21,354 nt of DNA from positions 1-21,354 of the forward strand of contig CAJUDJ010000026.1 in the NCBI GenBank assembly GCA_910584985.1, in the 5' to 3' direction. Both the position numbers and the translations under genes were made by a program. Under the pieces are notes generated by a model. It saw only the letters and a program-made list of their open reading frames with translations. It was not told the origin of the DNA and did not search any database. The DNA is from an uncultured Eubacterium sp. (GTDB taxonomy: Bacteria > Bacillota > Clostridia > Oscillospirales > Acutalibacteraceae). Of the stretch, positions 14,971-21,354 are shown one piece after another (the stretch's first letter is position 1; the number at the start of each line of letters is the position of its first letter).

Positions 14971-17376
14971 ATGAATCATTATAATTATTTAACAGATATG
15001 ATGGAATTGCCTGTTATTCCGTTAAGAGGGCTTGTTGTTTTTCCTGAAATGGTGCTTCATTTTGATGTTGGCAGAAAGAAAAGCATTGCAGCGCTTAAAT
15101 CGGCAATGAACGGCAGTCAGAAAGTTTTTCTTGTTGCGCAGCGTGATGCTGCGGTGGATGAACCGAATATTGATGATTTGTTTTCTGTCGGCACGATATG
15201 CGAGGTAAAGCAGTTCTTAAAAATCCCGAATTCAGATAATGTGCGTGTTGTCGTTGAGGGTATTCAAAGGGGCGAGCTGATAGCTTTTTCTCAGCTGAAG
15301 CCTTATATTACTGCTGCTGTTGAACCTTTGGTTTCTGAAAGCAGTGAGGAAACGAAGGAAGAAAAGGCTTATATTCGGGCTGTTAAAAGGGAATTTGAAA
15401 AATATGCTTCCATTATTCCGAAAATCAGCAATGATGTTAAAATCAATGTTATATCGCTGAATAACGGCGGCAGTCTTTGTGATTATGTTTGCTATAATTC
15501 CTTTATTGATTATAAGGAAAAACAGGAAATTCTTGAGGCAGTTGATGTAAGCGAAAGGCTTGCAAAGCTGTTTGTTCTGCTGAAAAAAGAGAATGCTACG
15601 CTTGAAATAGAGGCGGAAATTCAGCAAAAGGTGCAAAAAGCCATTGATCAGAACCAGCGTGAATACTATCTTCGTGAGGAATTAAAGGTGATTTCCGAAT
15701 CTCTAGGAGACGGTGAAAGCCCTACCGAAGAAGCAGAGCTTTACAGAAAGAAGATTTCCTCACTTTCCTGCACTGCAGAAATCAGGGATAAGCTTCTGAA
15801 GGAATGCGGCAAGCTGGCTAAAATGCCCGGCGGATCGCATGAAGGCACAGTTGTTCGGGGCTATCTGGATAAATGCCTTGAAATTCCTTTCGGTAAATAT
15901 ACCAAAGATTCAATTAACCTTGAAAGAAGCAGAAAAATACTTGATAAAGAGCATTTTTCACTTGAAAAGGTTAAAGAAAGAATCATTGAATCGCTTGCCG
16001 TTTATAAACGAAATCCAGACTATTCAGGGCAGATTATATGTCTTGCAGGGCCTCCCGGTGTAGGCAAAACCTCAATTGTAAGAAGCCTTGCAAAAAGTAT
16101 GAACAGAAAATATGTTCGCATAGCACTCGGCGGTGTTCATGATGAGGCAGAGATAAGAGGGCACAGGAAAACCTATATCGGTGCAATGCCCGGCAGAATT
16201 ATAGATGCAGTTATCAAAAGCGGCGTAATGAATCCTGTGATTCTTCTTGATGAGATAGATAAGGTGGGAAATGATTACAAGGGCGATCCCTCTTCAGCTT
16301 TGCTTGAAGCACTTGATCCGGAACAGAATTTCAGTTTTAACGATCATTACATTGATTTTCCGGTTGATTTAAGCAAGGTGCTTTTCATTACAACGGCAAA
16401 TGATGTTTCTTCTGTTTCAGCTCCGCTTTATGACCGTATGGAAGTTATAGAGCTGAATTCCTACACATCGCAGGAAAAATTCTTTATTGCAAAGAATTAT
16501 CTTCTGAAAAAGGAAATGAAGAAGCATAATATCAGCAGAAAAGAGCTTAAAATTTCAGATGATGCAATTTACACGCTTATTGACTGCTACACATCCGAGG
16601 CTGGTGTAAGAGGACTTGAAAAGAATATTGCCTCCATTTGCAGAAAAGCTTCTGTTTCGCTTGAAACTGACGGAGTTTCCGTAAAAGTAACAGATAAAAA
16701 TATAGAAGCATTTTTAGGACCGAAAAAGTATCAGCAGGAAAAAATCAGTAATATTAATCTTGTGGGCACTGTGAACGGACTTGCCTGGACAAGAGTGGGC
16801 GGCACACTGCTGCCAATAGAAGTTTCTGCCTTGGATGGCACAGGAAAAATTGTTATCACGGGAAATCTTGGCGATGTTATGCAGGAAAGTGCAAAAACAG
16901 CAGTTTCCTATGTGCGCTCCGTTGCAGCAGAACTGGGAATAGACGGTGATTTTTATAAAAATAAGGATATACATATTCATGCGCCTGAAGCCGCTGTGCC
17001 TAAGGACGGTCCGTCTGCAGGGCTTGCGATAACCACGGCGATTGTATCGGAGCTTACGGGTATTCCGATTAAGCGGGATATCGCCATGACAGGGGAAATC
17101 AGCCTTAAGGGAAAAGCGCTTCCCATCGGAGGCCTGAAGGAAAAAAGTATGGCTGCCTATAAATCAGGGTGCACGGCTGTTCTGATTCCTGAGGATAATC
17201 TGAAAGATCTTTCAGAAATAGCACAGGAGGTAAAAAGTGCAATACATTTTATTCCCGTTTCCGACTTCCGGAATATACTGGAAGTTGCACTTGAAAAAAG
17301 ACCTGTTCCACTGAAAAAACAGATAAACCCCATAATAAAAAATACGAAAGATAAGCGAACAAGCGTTACACAGTAG
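14971..17376 (+). CDS. lon: ATP-dependent protease Lon (LonA type)
   Basis: Lon is a soluble hexameric AAA+ serine protease that degrades misfolded and regulatory proteins. The 801-residue length fits LonA. The N-terminal substrate-binding domain starts LPVIPLRGLVVFPEMVLHF, a coiled stretch with QREYYLREELKVISESLG follows, Walker A GPPGVGKT is at 360-367, Walker B is VILLDEIDK, and the protease domain has Ser682 in PKDGPSAGLA and the partner Lys725 in GGLKEKS. The ATG at 14971 is preceded by GAGG at 14962-14965. In-frame Met codons at residues 10-11 are alternatives but have no better site. The gene order lon-engB (lonA-ysxC) is conserved in Firmicutes. Confidence 0.97.
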   Translation: MNHYNYLTDMMELPVIPLRGLVVFPEMVLHFDVGRKKSIAALKSAMNGSQKVFLVAQRDAAVDEPNIDDLFSVGTICEVKQFLKIPNSDNVRVVVEGIQRGELIAFSQLKPYITAAVEPLVSESSEETKEEKAYIRAVKREFEKYASIIPKISNDVKINVISLNNGGSLCDYVCYNSFIDYKEKQEILEAVDVSERLAKLFVLLKKENATLEIEAEIQQKVQKAIDQNQREYYLREELKVISESLGDGESPTEEAELYRKKISSLSCTAEIRDKLLKECGKLAKMPGGSHEGTVVRGYLDKCLEIPFGKYTKDSINLERSRKILDKEHFSLEKVKERIIESLAVYKRNPDYSGQIICLAGPPGVGKTSIVRSLAKSMNRKYVRIALGGVHDEAEIRGHRKTYIGAMPGRIIDAVIKSGVMNPVILLDEIDKVGNDYKGDPSSALLEALDPEQNFSFNDHYIDFPVDLSKVLFITTANDVSSVSAPLYDRMEVIELNSYTSQEKFFIAKNYLLKKEMKKHNISRKELKISDDAIYTLIDCYTSEAGVRGLEKNIASICRKASVSLETDGVSVKVTDKNIEAFLGPKKYQQEKISNINLVGTVNGLAWTRVGGTLLPIEVSALDGTGKIVITGNLGDVMQESAKTAVSYVRSVAAELGIDGDFYKNKDIHIHAPEAAVPKDGPSAGLAITTAIVSELTGIPIKRDIAMTGEISLKGKALPIGGLKEKSMAAYKSGCTAVLIPEDNLKDLSEIAQEVKSAIHFIPVSDFRNILEVALEKRPVPLKKQINPIIKNTKDKRTSVTQ

Positions 17377-17381
17377 AAATT

Positions 17382-17972
17382 ATGAATTTTAACAAAGCAG
17401 AATTTGATAAGGCATTCGGAATTTCACAACAACTTCCGTTTTCTGATAAGCCGGAGATAACCTTTGCAGGAAGATCAAATGTGGGTAAAAGCTCGTTGCT
17501 TAATAAGCTTTTCAACAGAAAAAATCTTGCAAGGGTCAGCTCAGTTCCTGGAAAAACCGTTACAGTTAATTTTTACAATGTGGATAACCGCCGCTTTGTG
17601 GATTTGCCCGGCTATGGCTATGCAAAGATTTCAAAGCAGGAGCGTGATCGCTTCGGTGAGCTGATGGAGGGTTATTTTCAGAGCGGAAGAAACATAATTT
17701 TGGTGGTTCAGCTGGTTGATATGCGGCATTCGCCCACGGCTGACGATTATTCCATGATCAGCTTTTTGCAACAGATGAATATTCCGTTTATCGTTGTGCT
17801 GACAAAAGCTGATAAACTGAAAAAAAAGGCATATGCCGAAAGACTTGCAGCAGTTTTTGAAGAATTAAACAGCCCGAAATACCCTGTTATACCGTTTTCT
17901 GCGGTAACAGGGCAGGGTGTTGATGAAATACAGGCGTTGATTGCAAACGCTTTTGAAGCTGAGGAGGATTAA
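17382..17972 (+). CDS. engB: Ribosome biogenesis GTP-binding protein EngB (YsxC/YihA)
   Basis: EngB is an essential small GTPase for 50S subunit assembly in many bacteria. The 196-residue protein has G1 GRSNVGKSS at residues 30-38, a switch region SSVPGKTVTVNFY with the G2 Thr, G3 DLPGYGYAK, G4 TKADK and a G5-like SAVTG. The start is 5 bases after the lon stop with only a weak purine-rich site, so translational coupling to lon is likely. It ends 2 bases before the lysA start codon. Confidence 0.97.
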   Translation: MNFNKAEFDKAFGISQQLPFSDKPEITFAGRSNVGKSSLLNKLFNRKNLARVSSVPGKTVTVNFYNVDNRRFVDLPGYGYAKISKQERDRFGELMEGYFQSGRNIILVVQLVDMRHSPTADDYSMISFLQQMNIPFIVVLTKADKLKKKAYAERLAAVFEELNSPKYPVIPFSAVTGQGVDEIQALIANAFEAEED

Positions 17973-17974
17973 TT

Positions 17975-19252
17975 ATGTACCTGAAAACACCGTTTTTAAC
18001 AAAAGAAAAAGCACAGGAAATTATTAAAGAATTTCCGACACCTTTTCATATTTATGATGAAAAGGGCATAAGAGAAAATGCCGAAAATGTTTATAAGGCA
18101 TTTTCATGGAACAAAGGCTTTAAGGAATATTTTGCAGTTAAGGCAAATCCCAATCCGTTTTTAATTAACATTCTGCGTGAATACGGCTGCGGTTGCGACT
18201 GTTCTTCCAAAACCGAGCTTATGCTTTCCAAGGCGATCGGCGCAACAGGCGAAGACATTATGTTTTCTTCAAACGACACACCGCTTGAGGAATTTAAATA
18301 CTGTAATGATCTGGGCGGTATTATCAATCTGGATGATATTACACATATAGAAGCCGTTGAAAAGGCCTGCGGCAGGCTGCCGAAGAAAATGAGCTGCCGT
18401 TTTAATCCGGGCGGAATTTTCCAGATTACCAATTCTATTATGGACAGGCCGGATGATGCAAAATACGGTATGACACCCGATCAGCTTTATGAGGCTTTTG
18501 CCATTATGAAACAAAAAGGTGTTGAAGAATTCGGCATACATGCATTTCTTTGCTCAAATACAGTTACAAATGAGTATTACGGTGTGCTTTCAAAGCTTTT
18601 GTTTCAGCTTGCAGTTGATTTGAAAAAGGCGCTGGATATTAAAATCAGCTTTATCAATCTTTCCGGCGGTGTGGGAATTCCTTACACTCCCGATCAGAAA
18701 CCGAATGATATTCTGGAAATCGGCGAAAACGTGCGCAAAGTTTATGAAGAAATATTTACGCCTGCCGGTATGGATGATGTTGCCATTTACACGGAAATGG
18801 GTCGATTTATGATGGGTCCTTACGGCGCCTTGGTAACAACAGCAATTAATGAAAAGCATATTTATAAGGAATATATCGGTGTTGATGCCTGTGCCGCAAA
18901 TCTTATGCGTCCCGCTATTTACGGTTCTTATCATCATATCACTGTTCTCGGAAAGGAAAATGCGCAGAAGGATCATACCTATGATGTTACAGGCTCATTA
19001 TGTGAAAACTGCGATAAGTTTGCAATTAACAGAAGGCTTCCCGAAATTAATATGGGTGATATTGTTTATATACATGATACGGGTGCACACGGCTTTTCTA
19101 TGGGCTATAATTATAACGGAAAGCTCAGATCCGCAGAGCTCCTTCTCTGCACGGACGGAAGCACAAAGCTTATCAGAAGAGCGGAAACCCCGAAGGATTA
19201 TTTTTCAACCTTTGACTGCTTTGATTTTCATAAAGATTTAATAAGTGAATAA
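17975..19252 (+). CDS. lysA: Diaminopimelate decarboxylase-like PLP enzyme (clostridial LysA variant)
   Basis: This is a fold-type III PLP decarboxylase, probably converting meso-diaminopimelate to lysine. The 425 residues have the cofactor Lys56 in FAVKANPNP, an alanine-racemase-like barrel, the glycine loop SGGVGIPY, the EMGRFMMGPYG block and the active-site region SLCENCDKFA with Cys343. Compared with classical LysA, the HxHIGS motif reads GIHAFLCSNT and the CESGD motif reads CENCD, so it belongs to a divergent clade usually annotated as LysA in clostridia. A strong GAGGAGGA inside the end of engB (17961-17968) serves the ATG. The unit lon-engB-lysA ends with a terminator. Substrate is inferred; another amino-acid decarboxylase activity is possible. 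Confidence 0.85.
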   Translation: MYLKTPFLTKEKAQEIIKEFPTPFHIYDEKGIRENAENVYKAFSWNKGFKEYFAVKANPNPFLINILREYGCGCDCSSKTELMLSKAIGATGEDIMFSSNDTPLEEFKYCNDLGGIINLDDITHIEAVEKACGRLPKKMSCRFNPGGIFQITNSIMDRPDDAKYGMTPDQLYEAFAIMKQKGVEEFGIHAFLCSNTVTNEYYGVLSKLLFQLAVDLKKALDIKISFINLSGGVGIPYTPDQKPNDILEIGENVRKVYEEIFTPAGMDDVAIYTEMGRFMMGPYGALVTTAINEKHIYKEYIGVDACAANLMRPAIYGSYHHITVLGKENAQKDHTYDVTGSLCENCDKFAINRRLPEINMGDIVYIHDTGAHGFSMGYNYNGKLRSAELLLCTDGSTKLIRRAETPKDYFSTFDCFDFHKDLISE

Positions 19253-19258
19253 ATTTAT

Positions 19259-19290
19259 AAAATCCCTGATATTTTCAGGGATTTTTCTTT
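19259..19290 (+). terminator. Rho-independent terminator of lysA
   Basis: An 11-bp perfect stem (AAAATCCCTGA 19259-19269 with TCAGGGATTTT 19275-19285) and a TATTT loop, with a T-rich tail. It closes the lon-engB-lysA unit. Confidence 0.92.
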
Positions 19291-19316
19291 ACTTTCAGGC
19301 TTTAATGTGTTAAAAT
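19288..19316 (+). promoter_or_regulatory. Candidate promoter for yerC-methyltransferase-hslO
   Basis: TTTACT (19288-19293), a 17-base spacer and TAAAAT (19311-19316) with an extended -10 TG (19308-19309). The -35 is weak, but the extended -10 helps. Transcription would start about 23 bases before the yerC ATG. Confidence 0.5.
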
Positions 19317-19345
19317 AACTGTAATACATTTATGAGGTGATTGCT

Positions 19346-19645
19346 ATGCCGCTTAAAAGAGACGATCAAAATCTTGAATTTCTGTTTAAGGCAGTTCTGA
19401 AGCTAGAGGATATTGATGAATGTTATGATTTTTTTGAGGATCTCTGCACTGTTCAGGAATTAAGATCGCTCAGTCAGCGTATTGTGGTTGCAAAAATGCT
19501 GTCCGAAAAATCAGTTTACACGGATATTGTGAATGAAACAGGCGCATCAACAGCCACAATCAGCAGGGTAAACAGAAGCCTTCAGTATGGCTGTGATGGT
19601 TATGATAAAATTTTTGAACGCCTGAAAGAAGACGAAGATGTATAA
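19346..19645 (+). CDS. YerC/YecD family TrpR-like DNA-binding protein
   Basis: This 99-residue helix-turn-helix protein belongs to the TrpR-related YerC/YecD group, putative transcription regulators whose ligand and targets are mostly unknown. Residues ~35-85 hold the conserved stretch CTVQELRSLSQRIVVAKML followed by the recognition helix region TGASTATISRVNRSL. GAGGTGA (19334-19340) is 5 bases before the ATG at 19346; an upstream GTG at 19337 lies inside that site and is rejected. The end overlaps the methyltransferase start by 8 bases, which indicates one transcript. Confidence 0.9.
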   Translation: MPLKRDDQNLEFLFKAVLKLEDIDECYDFFEDLCTVQELRSLSQRIVVAKMLSEKSVYTDIVNETGASTATISRVNRSLQYGCDGYDKIFERLKEDEDV

Positions 19646-20363
19646 TTACCTGCCTTTTTGTTATGATGAATTAACTGAAAATGTAGATTATGAAGCAAGA
19701 TGCAATTACATCTGCTCTTTTTTTAATGAATATGGCATATTTTGCGGAGATACAGTGCTTGATCTTGCGTGCGGATCTGGAACAATGGCTCTTCTTATGA
19801 AGCAAAAAGGATATGAGGTTATCGGCATGGATGCAAGCGCTGAAATGCTTTCCCTTGCGGATAATAAAGCAAAGGGAGATATAACCTTTATTCGGTCCGA
19901 AATGCAGAATTTTACACTTGCAGAGCCTGTAAACGCCTGTATGTGCAATCTTGATTCCGTTAATCATCTGGGCAGCATTGAGGATGTTAAAAAAGCATTT
20001 GCCTGTGTTTATCATTGCGTGGCTGAAAACGGAATATTTATTTTTGATGTAAACACGGTTTATAAGCATAATGCTGTTCTTGCCGATAACACATTTGTTT
20101 TTGATAAGGAAAATTATTTTTTATGCTGGGATAATGAATTGCTTGAAGATAACCGTGTCAGAATCCTGCTGGACCTGTTTGTGTTTAACGGTAAAAATTA
20201 TGACAGATTTTCAGAGGAATTTACCGAAACCGCATACAGCACAGAGGAACTGTGCAGTGCATTGAAGCCGTATTTTGATGTTTTGGGCATATATGATGAT
20301 CTTACACGAAACCTGTCGGAAAGCAAATCCGAAAGGCTTTATTTTGTTTGCAGAAGGAAATAG
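19638..20363 (+). CDS. Class I SAM-dependent methyltransferase, substrate unknown
   Basis: A 241-residue methyltransferase with a Rossmann-like fold. Motif I VLDLACGSGT is at residues 40-49. The acidic end of strand 2 is GMDAS (Asp65) and binds the SAM ribose. A later CNLDSVNHL segment stands where motif IV lies. The opening LPFCYDELTENVDYEARCNYI is common in this Firmicutes group. The C-terminal half has the beta-rich lid typical of small-molecule methyltransferases. It starts inside yerC (8-base overlap) and ends 3 bases before hslO. The substrate cannot be read from the sequence. Confidence 0.88.
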   Translation: MYNYLPFCYDELTENVDYEARCNYICSFFNEYGIFCGDTVLDLACGSGTMALLMKQKGYEVIGMDASAEMLSLADNKAKGDITFIRSEMQNFTLAEPVNACMCNLDSVNHLGSIEDVKKAFACVYHCVAENGIFIFDVNTVYKHNAVLADNTFVFDKENYFLCWDNELLEDNRVRILLDLFVFNGKNYDRFSEEFTETAYSTEELCSALKPYFDVLGIYDDLTRNLSESKSERLYFVCRRK

Positions 20364-20366
20364 ATT

Positions 20367-21254
20367 ATGGGAAATGTTGTCAGATATATTACACAGGACG
20401 GAAGCGCTTTTATTATCGCTGCCGATACAACCGAAATGGTAAGGAAAATGGAGGAAATTCATAAGCCCTCAGCTGTTGTTACTGCGGCTCTCGGCAGGCT
20501 GCTTACCGCTTCTTCCATGATGGGTGTTATGCTTAAGGGCGATGATCATTCGGTTACTTTGCGCCTTAACGGCGATGGCCCTGCCGGTTCATTGATTGCC
20601 GTTTCAGACAGCAGCGGAAATGCAAGAGGATATGTTCAAAATAAAATTGTTGAAATTCCGCTTAATGACAAAGGCAAGCTGGATGTGAAGGGTGCTGTGG
20701 GAACAGGCGGCTATCTTTATGTTATGAAGGATATAGGCTTAAAAGAGCCGTTTATCGGCACAACGGAAATTGTCAGCGGTGAAATTGCAGAGGATATTAC
20801 AAATTATTTTGCCGTATCAGAGCAAACGCCGTCCGTATGTGCGCTCGGTGTTCTCGTGAACCCTGATTTATCTGTAAACTGCGCAGGTGGTTTTATCATT
20901 CAGCTGCTTCCCGGATGCCCCGAAGAAACCATTGCTGCTGTTGAAAAGGCACTTTCCGGCATTCCGTCTGTTACACAGATGCTTGCTGACGGAATGAATG
21001 CCGATGCTATTGCAAAAAGGGCTATGCAGGATATTCCGATTGATAAGCTTGATGAATCCTCTGCTGAGTATAGGTGCAATTGTTCACGGGAAAGGGTAGA
21101 AGCAGCTCTGATTTCCACGGGGCCGGATTCTTTAAAGGAAATGGCTGAAAGTGAGGAAGATACGAAAGTTGAATGCCATTTTTGCGATAAGGAGTATATT
21201 TTTACTTCCGCTGACATAAATTATATTATAGAAAAATCAATAGAAAAAAATTGA
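20367..21254 (+). CDS. hslO: Hsp33 family redox-regulated chaperone
   Basis: Hsp33 is a cytoplasmic holdase that is switched on when oxidation releases zinc from its cysteine centre. The 295 residues fit the family. The N-terminal domain begins VVRYITQDGSAFIIAADTTEMV, and the substrate-binding core includes SVTLRLNGDGPAGSLIAVSD and GNARGYVQN. The C-terminal zinc centre is complete: CxC at 237/239 and CxxC at 270/273. The start codon is 3 bases after the methyltransferase stop, with no strong ribosome binding site, so translational coupling is likely. No terminator is visible between this gene and the tRNA promoter. Confidence 0.97.
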   Translation: MGNVVRYITQDGSAFIIAADTTEMVRKMEEIHKPSAVVTAALGRLLTASSMMGVMLKGDDHSVTLRLNGDGPAGSLIAVSDSSGNARGYVQNKIVEIPLNDKGKLDVKGAVGTGGYLYVMKDIGLKEPFIGTTEIVSGEIAEDITNYFAVSEQTPSVCALGVLVNPDLSVNCAGGFIIQLLPGCPEETIAAVEKALSGIPSVTQMLADGMNADAIAKRAMQDIPIDKLDESSAEYRCNCSRERVEAALISTGPDSLKEMAESEEDTKVECHFCDKEYIFTSADINYIIEKSIEKN

Positions 21255-21263
21255 AAAAAAGTA

Positions 21264-21292
21264 TTGACTTTTGGAGAAAGATATAGTATTAT
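21264..21292 (+). promoter_or_regulatory. Promoter for the tRNA gene (or tRNA cluster)
   Basis: TTGACT (21264-21269), a 17-base spacer and TATTAT (21287-21292). A TATAAT also lies at 21290-21295 with a 20-base spacer. Either would start transcription about 20 bases before the tRNA. Confidence 0.8.
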
Positions 21293-21318
21293 AATCAGCG
21301 TTGTGGTTAGCAATCGAT

Positions 21319-21354
21319 GGGAGCATAGCTCAGCTGGGAGAGCATCTGCCTTAC
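21319..21354 (+). tRNA. tRNA-Val (anticodon UAC), 3' half beyond the window
   Basis: The 5' half of a tRNA can be read position by position: acceptor strand GGGAGCA (21319-21325), TA, D stem GCTC/GAGC (21328-21331 with 21340-21343) around AGCTGGGA, A26, anticodon-stem 5' strand TCTGC (21345-21349), then C32, U33 and TAC as bases 34-36 at the very end of the window. Anticodon UAC reads valine codons. The 3' acceptor, T arm and any following tRNAs are outside. Confidence 0.9.

Noticed and set aside
18590..18976. 128-codon open frame on the minus strand inside lysA
   Set aside because: It lies opposite a conserved coding region, is rich in unlikely Ile/Asn/His runs, and has no family signature. 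A shadow frame.
1..21354. Mobile elements, CRISPR arrays, phage, toxin-antitoxin or defence genes
   Set aside because: I looked for transposase or integrase motifs, repeated spacers and long terminal repeats and saw none; gene order is housekeeping throughout.

Overview
This window looks like an ordinary, densely packed chromosomal segment from a low-GC Gram-positive bacterium of the class Clostridia, most likely a gut member of the Oscillospiraceae/Ruminococcaceae type. Four things suggest this. Base composition is AT-rich with strong AGGAGG-type ribosome binding sites. The gene orders tig-clpP-clpX-lon-engB and rbgA-rnhB-yraN are typical of Firmicutes. The lysA is the clostridial variant, and there are YerC and DUF1540 genes. 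All genes but one are on the + strand. The organism assignment is inference from gene content, not from a database search.

Layout. (1) 2-1135: 3' end of a class A penicillin-binding protein, then a hairpin. (2) 1227-4850: ruvX, an SpoIVFB-like M50 membrane protease, and a pair of linked genes (radical SAM protein of the TIGR03960 type plus its DUF2344/TIGR03936 partner). (3) 4856-5397: rplS as a self-contained unit with promoter, structured leader and terminator. (4) 5416-7252: a GH35 beta-galactosidase with its own promoter region and a small dyad. (5) 7279-9104: rbgA, rnhB and yraN, essentially without gaps. (6) 9079-10665: thrC with a promoter inside the end of yraN and a bidirectional terminator. 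(7) 10684-11594: a small Cys-rich DUF1540 gene on the minus strand, divergent from a metallophosphoesterase whose 3' end appears frameshifted. (8) 11615-19285: proteostasis block tig-clpP-clpX, terminator, then lon-engB-lysA and a terminator. (9) 19288-21254: yerC, a SAM methyltransferase and hslO (Hsp33). (10) 21264-21354: promoter and the first half of a tRNA-Val(UAC), cut by the window edge.

How the genes work together. Trigger factor, ClpP, ClpX, Lon and Hsp33 cover nascent-chain folding, regulated proteolysis and oxidative-stress chaperoning. RbgA, L19, RuvX/YqgF and EngB serve ribosome assembly or rRNA maturation. RNase HII serves genome maintenance. ThrC and LysA are the ends of two branches of the aspartate pathway. 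The beta-galactosidase is the only obvious carbon-source (accessory) gene.

I saw no mobile element, CRISPR array, phage gene or defence system, and no stretch of more than 300 bases lacks a gene. No convincing undescribed system is present. The most useful observations are the probable 3' frameshift in the metallophosphoesterase, the GH35 gene at a site where lepB is often found, a dyad in its promoter region, the rplS leader, and an unusual GC-rich spacer in front of the radical SAM gene.
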